NCBI GenBank assembly: GCA_051453625.1
Contig: JBOZIK010000001.1
Coordinates: 162,875,540-162,939,539, forward strand
DNA: 64,000 nucleotides
Origin: Welwitschia mirabilis
Lineage: Eukaryota > Gnetophyta > Gnetopsida > Welwitschiales
Direction: 5' to 3'
Made by a program: the position numbers and the translations under genes. The notes below the pieces were generated by a model that saw nothing but the letters and a program-made list of their open reading frames with translations, did not search any database and was not told the DNA's origin. Numbering within the stretch: the stretch's first letter is position 1; every line of letters begins with the position of its first letter. Positions 1-11,217 of this stretch are shown here, piece by piece.

Positions 1-95
1 TTTATTAAAGCCAAATATTTAATATTGTTATTATATTTTACTTTTGTTTTACATTGTGGACTATCTTATTATTGAATATTGTTGTAAGTCCATTA

Positions 96-107
96 TTAAA
101 TCAATCT
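96..107 (+). other. A+T-rich LTR sequence, no promoter assigned
   Basis: Nothing beyond generic A+T-rich sequence is seen here. I looked for a TATA box of copia A in this part of its LTR and do not assign one. Confidence 0.1.
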
Positions 108-191
108 CTTTATAAGGTAACCCTTGTATAGAAGTGCATTTAAGATAACATCTGTGAGTACTTATTTATTATAAGGTTATTGGTAAGCCAA

Positions 192-470
192 AAAACCATT
201 ATTTCCTTGTAGGGAAAAGAATGATATCCTGTATGAATACTCTTACTATTGTAATATTCATAGTGCACCTAGGAAAACCACTATTTCCTTGTGAGGAAGA
301 GAGTGCTTCTTTGAGAGAAAACTCTCACTATTATAAGGCTTATGATGCACCTATGAAAACCACTATTTTCTTATAGGGGATAGAGTTATACCTTGTGAGG
401 AAACTCTTATTTATTGTAACATTGATGATACATCATAAAACCACTATTTTCTTAAAGGTTAATAATATTC
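192..470. repeat. 81-bp tandem repeat in copia A LTR
   Basis: Four degenerate units share the core AAAACCACTATTTCCTTGT, starting near 192, 273, 356 and 437, so the spacing is 81-83 bp. Units also share a GTGAGGAAACTCTTA-like stretch. Repeats of this sort in the upstream part of an LTR could be enhancer-like, which is inference. Confidence 0.75.
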
Positions 471-633
471 AAAGGTGTGAGTAGAAGTTACCCTCTATAT
501 ATAAATGTACCTAGGTTGGAAACCACATTATCTTGATAAGGTATCTTTTATTATGCATTTTCATTCTACTATTAGTTTAAACTTTATTTGATGGAATTCA
601 TTCACTCCTTTATTTAATTCAATGATTCTCAAG

Positions 634-648
634 TGGTATTAAAGTAGG
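634..648 (+). other. Copia A primer binding site
   Basis: TGGTATTAAAGTAGG is a decayed form of the TGGTATCAGAGC site that pairs with the 3' end of initiator tRNA-Met and is usual in plant copia elements. It lies two bases after the LTR end and 36 bases before the gag ATG. Confidence 0.65.
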
Positions 649-683
649 TACTCACAAAAAGGAGTAACTTCCTTAAGTGAACA

Positions 684-937
684 ATGGAAGGGATGCCATC
701 TATTAGACCTCTGTTCTTTGATGGGATAAACTATGCTTGTTAGAATATGAGGATGTGGATGTACTTATAGTATTTTGAGTTTCAAATATGATAAAGCATA
801 GAATGAGGCTACATAGATTAGATATAAACCATATCAAATGATATAGGTAATATCATTACTCAGATTAAGAAGAAAAAAGATTGAAAAGGCAAAGAGAAAG
901 CTAATTTCATGTATGATTGTAAAGCTAAAAATGCACT
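684..937 (+). pseudogene. gag: Copia A gag, N-terminal fragment
   Basis: The frame from the ATG at 684 reads like the start of plant copia Gag, with the pattern RPLFFDGINYA followed by stop codons where Trp is expected. The family motif is PPLFDGxNYxxWKxRM. Gag is the nucleocapsid-forming polyprotein. Further on, KAKENFMYDCKAKNAL-like text is readable in another frame before the sequence is cut at 937 by element E. The rest of A's gag and pol lies beyond the right edge of the window. Confidence 0.6.
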
Positions 938-1900
938 TGTGTATAAAGATAATGATGTAAATGTTTCTTATGAATGAAACGTTTTTATTCTTATAATTAT
1001 ATACTTTATATGGTATTTGATATTTATCTTTAATATTTAGGTTAATATACTAGTTACTTAATAGGCTAGTTAGTAAGTATGTTAGTAGGTCAGCATATAT
1101 ATAAATATCATTAGGTTATAGGTAGAAAATGCCATTTAGCATAAGGATGATAGATAAGATCAAGGTGGCAGAAATATAATAACAACTTCAACTATAAATC
1201 TATTCTTTAGGAGTAAAGAGAGGAAATAGTAAAGCAAAAAAGAATAAAGAGTATAAGAAGGAGATCACCACATATAGTAGCAATCTCTTAGAAAAAAGGG
1301 TTTAGAGATAAAACTAAGAAAAGGATTAAAGAAAAGCTTCAAACATCTTAAAAAGAATGTGAAAGCATCTCCTATATTATAGTATTACCTACGAAGGAAA
1401 ATACAAACTCATTAGTACATTTCTATGTAACATTTGGATATTTTAATATAAAGATAAAAAGCTAATATTTGTGAAATATTGTAAACATGTTTTATTACTT
1501 GAAAAGGCAATATAATCTTTTATTTGATTCTGTTTATGTAATTAAATATGAATTAAAATATTTAATAATACTTAGAAATAAGTATTGTTTAGCATTTAGT
1601 CAAACTTCTATTATGTTTTTTCATTTTTTTCATTCCCCATAGTGTAAAATATGAATATAGTAAACTTATTAATTATCAACTTGATTAGTTCAAGTGACCT
1701 CATCAATTGTTTATCTTGATGATGCATTTTGAACTAAATGATTAAAGTGTTAGTAGTATCAACTAGTTCTTTAATAAATCTCTGATTTTAATTTAATGGT
1801 TTAAGCTTACTTTAGATTAACAACATTATAGTTTTCTCCATTTTTTAGCATAATTTCATAGTATTTTTTTGTATTTATTTCTCAATATAAGCTTTTATCA
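938..1900 (+). repeat. Gypsy E 5' LTR
   Basis: The LTR runs from TGTGTATAAAGATAATGATG to GCTTTTATCA. Its first 290 bp align with 56277-56561, including the shared blocks AATGATGT, CTAGTTA and AAAATGCCATTTAGCATAAG (near 1127). It is 963 bp long, ends in CA, and is followed by a primer site. The match over a distance of 55 kb is what defines element E. Confidence 0.8.
1096..1107 (+). promoter_or_regulatory. Candidate TATA box in gypsy E 5' LTR
   Basis: TATATATAAATA lies about 160 bp into the LTR and is followed within 35 bp by the well conserved block AAAATGCCATTTAGCATAAG. The 3' LTR has ATATATGTATC at the same place (near 56436), so that copy is decayed. Confidence 0.5.
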
Positions 1901-1901
1901 T

Positions 1902-1920
1902 TTTGGCACTAGAAAAAGGG
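1902..1920 (+). other. Gypsy E primer binding site
   Basis: TTTGGCACTAGAAAAAGGG follows the LTR end directly. The TGGCxCTAGAA form differs from the initiator-Met site of the copia elements here and resembles primer sites of the TGGCGC type used by plant gypsy elements. The tRNA is not assigned. Confidence 0.5.
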
Positions 1921-2039
1921 ATATTCTAAAGCTAACTAGCATAGACAAAAAAGTCTATAATCCAACAAGATAGTTAAGGAAAATGGTAGGATGAAAGAGG
2001 TAAGTTTGTTAAAAACCCTGATAAATATAATTTGAATGA

Positions 2040-2611
2040 GTAGATTAGAGGTAGAATTAAAATAGAAATAAAAGAGGAATATTTTAGTATTAATGAAACC
2101 AATGTTGAAAAGACTATAAAAGAAAAAAAATATTTCCTAAATTAATGAGTGAAATATAACAACGATTACTTTCTCTTCTCAAGTTACCTATCACTCAAGG
2201 AGAATCTTCTTAGATAGCTAGGATAAATAAACCTAAAAAAATTTGTAGTAGGATGCTATTAGAAATATCATGGAGATTTAAGACATTTGAATTATGAAAC
2301 TCATTGGCTAGAAGATTTGAGTTCTATTAATCCTATGGCCTTAGAATACCTTTAAAAAGTGAGAAGTATAAATATAATATTAATACCCACTTTTGAGGAT
2401 AAGAAAACAAAAGAACCTATAATAAACTTACGTTTATTTAATGCCTTATTTAAAGTAAATTATCTTGATTTAAAATTTTATTTTTTAAGGTATTTTTGTT
2501 TTTATTTAAAAGGTAATTCTTAGCTCTGGTATCATTAAAATCATAATCATGATTTTAGTTTATGAAGAACTCTTAAGAATGCTTTCTTGATCAAATTTCA
2601 ACCCATAAAGA
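2040..2611 (+). pseudogene. gag: Gypsy E gag, first segment
   Basis: The leader and N-terminal part of gag, heavily broken. Near the end, frames read LKGNSxLWYHxNHNHDFSL and then FLIKFQPIK, matching the gypsy Gag core pattern in which a small hydrophobic stretch with a conserved Trp is followed by FxxRF. The sequence stops at 2611, the last base of the target copy AAAGA, and Gag continues at 14269 as VEDLREQI. The N-terminal 100 or so residues are too decayed to describe. Confidence 0.6.
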
Positions 2612-4075
2612 TGTAAGCTTAAGAACCCTAGATGAGGGGGTAAATAGGTTTTTAAAAATATTCAAATAAATTTATAATATTAAATTGCTTAAAATGAAAC
2701 AATAAAAACTTGTGTAAGAAAACTACAACTATTCTAAAAACTAAAATAATAGAAAGCATAAAAATACTAATTAGAAGCACACAGTATTTATAGTGGTTCA
2801 AGAAAACACCCTACCCCACTCTTGGCAATTAACTTTTATTCAATCCTAATTTGGATCTTAATTAGTCTCTTCCAAGTATTGTAGGTTCATCTATAACTTT
2901 TACAAATAAACTTTTTCTAAAGGATTAGTTTCAACCTTTTGAAAGAAAGCATAGTAGTAATGATGGTATGCCCAAATGCATAGGTATCACTTGATCTTTG
3001 AATCAATGAAAGTATTAAATCATTTTGCCTAAATATGATACAATGTAAAAACAAGAAGTGCTATATATCTAATATTGTATGAAAAGATACCATAGTTCTT
3101 AGTTCATCTTTGATAAAAAATGCTATACTAAATAAATACAATAATAAATCTATAAGATTTAAAAGTTTGGTAAAAGGTGTAACAGTGTTTTAACTCTTGG
3201 ATATATGTAATAGAAAACTTTTAGAGTTTTTACAAGTAACAAAATATCTTCAAATGGCCATAAAATGGTTTAAATAATGGCTATAAAATTTGTGTTTTCA
3301 TCATGACCGGTCAATCCATAAAATGTCTGATTGACTCCTCCTGTGCTGTCACTTAACTTTGTCATCCTTGTGTTCTTTTTGTTTAACCCAGTTTCTTATG
3401 GCTCCATGTCTAGTTGACCCCTTAGGATCCATTCGACCACTCATTTAGTTTCCCACATATCTATTAAGTCACCCACTTGGTCCAAATAAAATCCATCATA
3501 GTTTTTCTACTCTAGATTTGATCAACTCCTTAGGAATCTGGTTAACCTCTTGCTAATCAGCTATGAAGTATTGATGCTTAGTTCTCAGGCTTAGTTAAAC
3601 CCTTAGGTGTCTGGTCGACCCTTTGACAATTGGTTAGAACAAACTATGTTCATAGTGCTCAAGTCTGGTTGACCCCTCAGATGTCTGGTTGACCCCTTTA
3701 TGATCAATTTAAAAGTACTAGTTACATAGTGTTGATATATAGTCAACCCCTCAGATGTCTAGTCAACTCATTGATGATCAGTTTAGGAGTATTAGTTCTC
3801 AGGTTCATAGGTTTGGTCAATGCTTCAAATGTTCAATCGACTCCATTAAATTTAGTTCATTTATGAGTATTTGCTTTAGGTGCAGTTGACTCCTTAGAAG
3901 TCTGGTCGACCCCTCAATAGAATAACAAAACTTGATAGGTATTAGAATTAAGATGTGACAAACATTAATTCATCTTCTGACTTGCAAGTGATCAATATTT
4001 TCTACATAAGATACAACAAATTTTGCTACATAGAAAACACTAGTTTAACATCAATTGGCAAATAATAATTTAACA
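2612..4075 (-). repeat. Copia F 3' LTR (left)
   Basis: The LTR runs from TGTAAGCTTAAGAACCCTAG to TTTAACA and aligns along its length with 12766-14263 and with the LTRs of K. The stretch 3300-3930 is filled with decayed copies of a short motif around GGTCGACCCCTCAG, seen here on the minus-sense strand as GTTGACC, GTCGACC and similar forms. It was probably close to 1.46 kb when inserted. Confidence 0.85.
3200..3210 (-). promoter_or_regulatory. Decayed TATA region of copia F left LTR
   Basis: CTTGGATATATGTAA occupies the place where the K LTR has CTAGCTATTTATAA, the minus-strand TATAAATAG. The box is altered here, which fits an inactive LTR. Confidence 0.35.
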
Positions 4076-4094
4076 ATATCCCTCTTTAACATTG
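4076..4094 (-). other. Copia F polypurine tract
   Basis: On the minus strand the bases read TTAAAGAGGGATAT immediately before the 3' LTR. The tract primes plus-strand DNA synthesis. The same position in K is AAAGGGGGAGAC and in B AAAAGGGGATAT. Confidence 0.65.
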
Positions 4095-4569
4095 ATGGTA
4101 AAAGTTTTTTTAGTTGAGGAGATTAGATTTGGAAAAAATACCCCTTATAAAATGCCTATTAACTTTTCAAAAATATTAAACCTTTTATATCAAGTAAGAC
4201 ATTTTGATAAGCTCTCAAATTATGCTAAAATTTAAAGACAATTTAAAGTAAAAAAATCTATAATAGAGAATATTGTGATCATGAATTATTGAATAACCAT
4301 AAGATATACCAAAAATTTTAGTTCATATTAAAAATAAATGTGCACTAAAAAAATTAAGACACAAATTATAGAGCATAAAACAAGTGAATTTCTATTACTA
4401 AAAGATGAACATTATAATGAGAAGTACTCATCAAGAGTAGATATATATAAAAGCAACATAAAGAGATAATTAGTACTCCCCATTTTGACATTGATAACAA
4501 AGGAGGAAAAAAACAAGCATGAAAGAAAAACATAAGCATAAAAAGCAAAAGATAAGAATAAAAAGGGAT

Positions 4570-5607
4570 CTAGTCAAATTCTTTTGCTTCCTCCTCCTTT
4601 GATTTTTCTTTAGAATCTTCTTATTCTTCCTCTTTCTCTTCTTTAGCTACCTTTCACAATGAGCTTTTGGCTTCCTCTAAAGTATCAGCAATCTCATATC
4701 TAGTTAGAATTAGAGATTCTTTGATGTGTCTGGTATGAAACTCAATTTGCCTCAAGCATGAAATGGTCTTTTTTGGGGAGGCTTACTTAGAGGAAAGGGA
4801 TAGAGAGGACTTTTAAATTTGATAAAGATATGCATGTGAGACAACATTGCATATCCAATGAGTGACATCAGTTAAAGGATTTCAAGCTTTATATGAAAAG
4901 TGACTAAGTAATAATGGCACATATTTGCAATCAACGCAAAGTAGGGTAAAGTCTTAGTTCTATGATACTCTAACTATGAAACTATATTCTTCAGTATAAT
5001 CATAGAGGCATCAATGGAGTACCTAATTCCTATCAAGTACATCAAATAGGCCCTATAGTTAGAGGCCTTATTATGATGACCTGCCAAAGGGAAGAAATTA
5101 TAGGTAAAAACTAAGTGAAGAAACCTATACTTTGGGGTAAGCAAAGAAGTAGAAATAGTGTACTTGCAGCTATGGAGCTCGTGACCTTTGATTTATCTTT
5201 TATGGAGTCACAAAGAGGTCAAAACTCCTCATAGTTTCCTCTTAAAAGATTAGCAATGACTATAATGAAGTTTGTAATTACTTTTATCCTCTTCCTCAAA
5301 ATAAGGATTTTAAGGATTCCAATATTAACATTGTAAGAAGCATTACTATATAACATCTTAATAAGAAAAGAATAAGAAAGATATAAAGCATAAAAAAAAA
5401 GGACAGATCTAAATCTCATATGAGTTAGATCACATCTTTGAGCTCTCTATTTCATCAAATAGGGCTAGATATTTTTTGGAACATAAGCTTGTTCTCAAAC
5501 TTCTTAGTGAACTTATTCAAATCATCTTCAAACATTTCTTGGAATAAATAAGAAGGTTTTCTACTGGCAACCTTCTTTGTCCTTTGTCTAGAGGATTCCT
5601 CAGGCAT
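4570..5607 (-). pseudogene. Copia F third ORF (plant transposon protein-like)
   Basis: From the minus-strand ATG at 5607 to the stop at 4570 is 1038 bases, 346 codons, exactly the length found in C. The start reads MPEESSRQRTKKVASRKP, a basic region, followed by a YSNASYN block, the pattern LRGNYEEF, and a C-terminal run of Glu and Lys (VAKEEKEEE and SKEKSKEEE). The middle resembles the putative plant transposon protein domain found in extra ORFs of plant retroelements. Several stop codons and frame shifts break it. The function of this protein is not known. Its place between RNase H and the 3' LTR is where some plant copia elements carry an env-like ORF, but I see no signal peptide or membrane segment. 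Confidence 0.6.
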
Positions 5608-5657
5608 TGCAACCACTTGTTAGGAGCTTGAAGATAATAAAAATCAAAGAAAAATAC

Positions 5658-5722
5658 TAGATCTAAAGGAGACAGGTGGCTAGAAAATAATGAAAAGGTT
5701 TGGGCTCCACTTGATTTTAAAA
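5658..5722 (-). promoter_or_regulatory. Possible internal promoter and splice acceptor of F third ORF
   Basis: On the minus strand a TTTTTAAAATC tract near 5713-5722 lies about 55 bp before CCTTTAG followed by ATCTAG (5657-5669). The same arrangement, a TTTATAAAA-like box and then a pyrimidine tract ending in AG before ATCTAG, precedes the third ORF in B and C. The box is weaker here. Confidence 0.35.
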
Positions 5723-5779
5723 ATAAGGTTAATTAGGTTTATTTTAATAAAGAAATTAGGTCCACCAATGAATCTTCCA

Positions 5780-5960
5780 TGCGATAATCCTTTAGGTCCA
5801 ATTGACTAGTTTGAGTTTTAGTCGACTTGTTGAGACATGGATCTTTAGTATTATTAGGATTTAGGTGACTAGGCTTTCAAGCCAATCAATTAATCATCTT
5901 CTATCAACTGAATCATCGATCTGATTGACTATCATGTAATCAGCTAAAGAACAATGAGAT
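5780..5960 (-). repeat. Short GTCGAC-type motifs between RNase H and third ORF of F
   Basis: Several decayed copies of the motif AGTCGACTxG and GATTGACTA are clustered here, similar to those filling the LTRs. The same cluster lies between pol and the third ORF in B, C and K. No coding potential is seen. Confidence 0.45.
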
Positions 5961-6054
5961 AATCTCTAGTTCATTTCTAAGACAAATAAAATTATCAAAA
6001 TTTAGTGGTTTGATAAAAATAGTTACAAGTTTACAATATATACTAACAAAATTC

Positions 6055-6640
6055 ATAGTAATGTTTCCTTTTTTAACTTGATCTTTTAAAAAATAATGTT
6101 TTAATTGAATGTTTTTAGTTCTTAAGTGCTGAATAAGATTTTTAGAAATATTTGTTACACTAGTATTATCATAAAAAAAAGGAACCTATTCAAAACTTAT
6201 ACCAAAGTCTTTTAGCATTTCCTCCATTCAAAGAAGATGAATACAACAACTCCCCACTGCAATATACTTGGCTTTCACTGTTGAAAGGGAAATTGAATTT
6301 TACTTTTTACTTACCCATCCCACTAAGTACAATCATAATAGAAAAAAAATACCACTTGTGTTATTTTTATAATCCTTAAATCTAGCTCCATTTGCATCAT
6401 TGGATCATGTAAGATCAAAAGATATCTTAGTTGGATATCATAAAAGATAATTACATGTGTCTTTTACATATCTGATTATTCTTTTTACTGCTTGCAAGTG
6501 TGATTCTTTTAGTTGGGTTTGGTACCTTGCATACATACTAATAATAAACATGATGTTATATCTACTCATAGTCAAATATAACAAACTTCTAATCATACTT
6601 CTACAGAGTCTCTAATCTACTAGTTTTCTATTCTCATTAG
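6055..6640 (-). pseudogene. pol: Copia F RNase H
   Basis: Minus-strand frames read the copia RNase H region from RSLLYLTMSRxNIMF and ARYQTQxKESHLQAVKRI to SISLSTVKAKYIAVGSCC, then VTNISKNLIQHLRTKNI and HYFLKDQVKKGNI near the end. RNase H removes the RNA strand after reverse transcription. Frame shifts and stops are frequent. The final QVKKGNI stretch is the place to which B and K are joined after their deletions. Confidence 0.75.
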
Positions 6641-6649
6641 AGTATCAGA

Positions 6650-7350
6650 TGTTTTAGCATTCTTCAATTCAAAATGTTTGATTACATCTCTTACATATTT
6701 AGATTGAGAGATAAAAATTACATTCGTTGTTTGCTTAATATGTAATCTAAGAAATATTTTTACTTCACTAAGCATGCTCATTTCAAAATGTGTTATCATA
6801 ATATTTGTAAAATGTTTAGATAAACCTTTATTAGAAGCACAAATATTATATCATCCACATAAATTTGTATAATGATAAAATCATTTTTCAAGTTCTTAAT
6901 AAATAAAGTCTTATCTACTGTTCCACAAATATAATCATTATCATTTAAGAATGTTTCTAATGTTTCATACCAAACTCTTGGAGCTTATTTTAACTCATAT
7001 AAACCTTTCTTAATGATCAAATTTATGAGGATCAATAAAACCTTGTAGTTTTCTACATACACTTCTTCATTTAGAGTTCCATTTAAAATGGCACTCTTCA
7101 CATCTATTTGATACACTTTGATGTTCTTAAAGGCTATGAATGATAAAAACATGCTAATGCTATTAAGCCTTACTACTAGAGAAAATGTGTCACATACATC
7201 AATGCCTTTAATTTGGTTGGAGCCTTGTGCTACTAATCTTGCTTTTTTTTTGATGATATTGTTTTCTTCATCACATTTATTCTTAAAGATCCACTTTATT
7301 CCAATGACATTTTTGTTTTTTGACCTTTCTACAAGCTTCCAAACATATTT
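6650..7350 (-). pseudogene. pol: Copia F reverse transcriptase
   Basis: Minus-strand frames read WKLVERSKNKNVIGIKWIF, then KARLVAQGSNQIKGID, VYQIDVKSAILNGTLNEEVY, GLYELKxAPRVWYETLETFL and finally QIYVDDIIF with the catalytic YVDD near 6851-6862. This is the usual order of the copia RT domain. The enzyme copies element RNA into DNA. Stops replace some Gln codons (for example in LKxAPR, where KQAPR is expected). Confidence 0.85.
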
Positions 7351-7639
7351 CTTTTAAATTATTATAATTCATCTTGCATTGCCATTATTCATTCTTCATG
7401 GGATTTATCTTCTTTAAATTTCTTAGGTTTTATTTGTGAAACATAATAAATGTGGGCATAAAAATTCTTAATAGAACTTATTTTCTTTACCTTTAAGCTA
7501 AATTCTCCAATAATAGACTCTAAATGATGATCTTTTAGCTCTTTAAACTTTTTAATTATGACTTCTTTTATAGGAACTTCTTCTCTTTTAGTAGACACTA
7601 CATTAGTTATGGGGGTGCTAGGAGATATGTCTTTCTCAT

Positions 7640-8500
7640 AATTTAAACATATATGACTTGTGCTAATATCATCAAGTTATATGTTTATTGACTATTTTAT
7701 AGTTAAATTTTTTTTGTTGAAAATGCAATAAGCTCTACTTCTAGTTGAATATCCCAAAAATGTAGTTTTATTAGCTTTAGGCTCAAATTTGTTTAAATGT
7801 TCTCTATCTTTTAGCACATAACATTTAGTTCCGAATACTTTAAAATAAGAAACATTTAGTTGTCTTCCTTTCCACAACTCATAAGGGGTTTTATCCATAC
7901 TAGGTCTAAGATAAATTCTATCTATAGATAACATGCATTACTAACATCTTTAGACCAAAAAGACTTTAGAACTTACTTGTTATTAAACATTGTTATTACC
8001 AATTCTTAAAGTACTTTATTATTTCATTTAGCAATACCATATTGTTATGGTGTTTTAGGGGCTGAAAATTGATGATAAATACCATTGTCAATGTAATACT
8101 TTTCAAATAAATGATTTTTGAATTCACCACCATGATCAATTCTTATTTTCTTTATGGTATACCCTTTATCATTTTGAATTTTGTTACATATCTCAATCCA
8201 ATATTTGTAAGTTTCAAATTTGTTTAAAAGAAATGTAATCCATGTATATCTAGATAAATAATTAACTATAGAAAGAAATTAGTGTTTACCACCTAGACTT
8301 TAAGTTTAAGTGGAACCTACCAAGTCCATATGAATGAGTTCTAAAGGAATAATTATGGAAACTTGGTTTTTACTCTTGTGTGATGTTGTTATTTATTTTT
8401 CCTTTGGGCATGCATCATGATGACCTTATTTTTTAACATTCATTTTTAAAATACCTTTAATGATTTCTTTTCTAATAATAGTTTTCAAATGATCATAATT
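7640..8500 (-). pseudogene. pol: Copia F integrase
   Basis: The core domain is visible on the minus strand: RIDHGGEFKNHLFEKYY carries the second catalytic Asp (bases near 8121-8137), and the third catalytic residue, normally Glu, falls in GIAK followed by a stop. The end reads TPYELWKGRQLNVSYFKVFG and FLGYSTRSRAYCIFN, the conserved C-terminal copia pattern. Integrase inserts the DNA copy in the genome. Order gag-protease-integrase-RT confirms Ty1/copia. Confidence 0.85.
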
Positions 8501-8990
8501 AACATGACCTAATCGTTTATGCCAAAGCTCCTTTTGATTAACATTAGAAAAATAACAAGCAGAAAATGATTGATCTATGCTATAAAAATTATCTATTCTA
8601 TTTGCCTTAAGAACAACATTATTTGTTTGGCCATTTCTAACTTCATATTTAGACCTATCAAAAATGACCTTATGACCTTTATCATAAATTTGGCTAATAC
8701 TGAGTAAATTATGCTTTAAATCATTAACATATAAAAATTTATTTATTCTAAATAAGTTACCTCCTCTGATGTTTTCAATACCTTCAATTTTTACTCTTTT
8801 ATTATTGTCAAAATTAACCTCTCCTCCAAAGTCATTTAACTATTTGAATCTAGATTAGTCCTTCATCATATGTTGTAAGCACTCATTGTACAAATACCAG
8901 CTACTACCATTTGAAACTTTGAAAGCTATTTAAATTAAAAGATGTTTTAAATCATTAGCTTTTACCCACTTAGTCCTTTTAGACTAATGT
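8480..8990 (-). pseudogene. pol: Copia F protease and pre-integrase region
   Basis: The minus-strand frame gives FGGEVNFDNNKRVKIEGIEN, LYVNDLKHNLLSISQIYDKG and LWHKRLGHVNYDHLKTI. These are the segment after the protease active site and the GAG-pre-integrase motif (LWHxRLGH). The protease active-site DSG is at the decayed end near 8870-8890 and is not clear in this copy, but it is in B. Confidence 0.75.
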
Positions 8991-8999
8991 AGTATACCT

Positions 9000-10567
9000 C
9001 CTTCTGAAATAAATTTAAATGGAAAGGAACTAATTAAATTTAAAAATAACATTAATTTTCTATTATTTTAGAATAGCTTCAAATGATCTAACATATCATA
9101 GCAATGATAAGTAACTTTAGAAATAAACTTATTTTATCAAGTTACTTGATTTTGCTGACTTTATGGACTTTGAGAAACGAAACCAATACCTGACTTATCA
9201 TGAGTTGATTTCCAAATTTTAGGAAACTATTCTAATTTAATTAAACCATTAGAGAATTTATTTATAAAATGAGATAAATCTTTTACTTGTAGCATAAGAT
9301 TGACATTTTTTGATTTTATCATTTTGTACTTTGATTCCATTTCATTCTTTTATTTGGTAAGAAATTTTACAATTTTATTTAAATCATTTATGTGCTTTGC
9401 TAACTTTTCACATTTTAAGTATAATTTATAATAGTGTATTTGAGCTTATTCTACTATTTTACAATGATATTTAAATCATCAATTTTATATGTGCTAGGTA
9501 AGTTCTGTAATGAAGGCACAATTTCCATAAAAGAGAGTCTTCTATCACCATCTAAAGTTTGCCATGAACTACTATGATTATCCTCATCCACCTTATTTCA
9601 TCTTGCAACAAATGAAGATGTTTTCAATTTTCTTTATTCTCTCTTGTTGTTTGGGCACTTATTTGTCATGTGTCCAAAGCCTTTAGAAGCATAGCATTAG
9701 ATCTATTTTTCTTTATCTTGATCCTTTTTAAACTTTTAGTGTTTTCTTCTTGTTCCTCTACTTGGCTTACCTTACTTCTTTCTTTTGTGAAAAAATTTCT
9801 TGAATCTTCTTACTAGGAGAGCAACTTCATTATCATCTATATCTTCATCTGATTTCTCTGACTTGTACTCTTCCTACACACAATTTAAGGAAATACCTTT
9901 CTTCTTATCTTTATATAATTTTAATTCATATGTTTGCAAAATTACCTTGCAATTCTTCTAAATCCATCATGTTGATATTTTTACTTTCTTTGACTACTAT
10001 AACTTTTAGTTTTAATATTTTTGAAAGGGATCTCAACACTTTTTGGATCACTTTTCCCTCATCCAATCTTTTACCTAGACTTGCCATAGAATTTATGATA
10101 TCGGTAAGCCTAATAAAGACTTTTCATAAAGTTTCCTCCTCATCCATATTAATGTCTTTAAATTATGAGATAAGCATTTGGAGCTTGGCCTATTTGATGA
10201 TAGATGTCCCTTTATATGTAACCTCAAGAATATCCCATGCCTCCTTTGCATGTTCAAATTTTACAATCCATTTGAATTCATCTACATAAAGTAAACAAAA
10301 TATAACATCAAGAGAATGGGCTTCTATGGTAGCTTTGTATCTATCAGTGGCAGTCTATTGGTCTTTGGTTTTTAAAACTAAAATGGTCTTACCATTAACA
10401 TCATTTTTCATTAGTATAGATAAAGTATTTCCATCATATATAACCTTTTCAATGTCTACATCTAGGGATTTAAGGAAGATTCTCATTTAGACTTTTTAAT
10501 AAGCATAGTTTAACCAATTAAACATAGGAGAATGACTAGTGGAAGAACTATTAGACAAGTTATTCAT
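9000..10567 (-). pseudogene. gag: Copia F gag (copy next to the middle LTR)
   Basis: The gag of the complete copy starts at the minus-strand ATG at 10567 (MNNL), 67 bases after the middle LTR. The zinc knuckle near 9650-9700 reads CYASKGFGHMTNKC, so the second Cys of CX2CX4HX4C is Ser. Acidic and Lys-rich stretches lie before and after it. The N-terminal half aligns with 11218-12700 (the second gag copy), B 19724-21300 and K 33340-34956, all of the UBN2/DUF4219-like plant copia Gag type. Many stops. Confidence 0.75.
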
Positions 10568-10616
10568 TTTTAGGTTTTAGAGTTTAGATTTATTAGGATC
10601 TTAATACATACTCAAT

Positions 10617-10633
10617 AATACTCTAATACCAAA
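10617..10633 (-). other. Copia F primer site at middle LTR
   Basis: The minus strand reads TTTGGTATTAGAG directly after the LTR edge, a decayed TGGTATCAGAGC for initiator tRNA-Met. Confidence 0.65.
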
Positions 10634-11117
10634 TGTTTAATAAAGAATCCTAGAGGTGGGAGTGAATAGGTTTCTAAAAAAATTATTCAAATAACTTCAT
10701 AATATTAATTTTTATTGAAATGAATCACTAAAAAACTCATGTGAAAAAAGTAAAGATATTCTAAAAATTGAAATAATAAAAAGCATAGAAATATTAATTA
10801 GAATCCTACAATATTTATAGTGATTTAAGAAAACCCCCTACTCCACTATCAATGATCAAATTATATCCAAGATTAATTTAGATCTCCATGAATATCTTCC
10901 AGGTATTATATATTTACTTGTAACCTTTATAAGTAGACTTTTTTTAAGGGCTTAGTCTCAACCTTTTGCAAGAAAGTATAATTGTGATGATGGTACTCCC
11001 AAGTGCATAGGTATCACTTGATCATTGAATCAATGGTAGTATTGAATCACTTCTTCAAAAGATGGTACAATCTAAAAATAAAGAGTGCTATACATCTGAT
11101 CTGGTATGCAAAGCTAC
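10634..11117 (-). repeat. Copia F middle LTR, partial
   Basis: The sequence from TGTTTAATAAAGAATCC matches the first 480 bp of the left LTR (2612 on) and of 12766 on, then runs into an N gap. On the minus strand this is the 3' part of an LTR, followed by a primer site and gag, so it is the 5' LTR of the complete copy. Confidence 0.8.
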
Positions 11118-11217
11118 NNNNNNNNNNNNNNNNNNNNNNNNNNNNNNNNNNNNNNNNNNNNNNNNNNNNNNNNNNNNNNNNNNNNNNNNNNNNNNNNNNN
11201 NNNNNNNNNNNNNNNNN
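11118..11217. other. Assembly gap, 100 N
   Basis: A run of exactly 100 N between a partial LTR and a partial gag of the same family. The true length is probably unknown. It may hide the rest of a second full copy or be a mis-join. Confidence 0.9.

Larger units (their letters stand above)
1..631 (+). repeat. Copia A: partial 5' LTR
   Basis: This stretch is read as the 3' part of an LTR because it ends in CA at 630-631 and is followed at once by an initiator-Met-type primer site and then a copia gag start. Its own left end lies outside the window. It is A+T rich and holds a tandem repeat of about 81 bp. No partner LTR is in the window, since element E is inserted in A and A's right part is not reached. 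Confidence 0.6.

Noticed and set aside
634-648. tRNA gene fragments at primer-site-like sequences
   Set aside because: Only the 12-18 bases that pair with tRNA 3' ends are present; no cloverleaf is seen at any of the sites.
938-1300. Endogenous pararetrovirus promoter, because of TATATATAAATA and the later coiled-coil ORF
   Set aside because: The sequence is one of a pair of LTRs, and the element encodes an integrase and has no visible movement-protein region.
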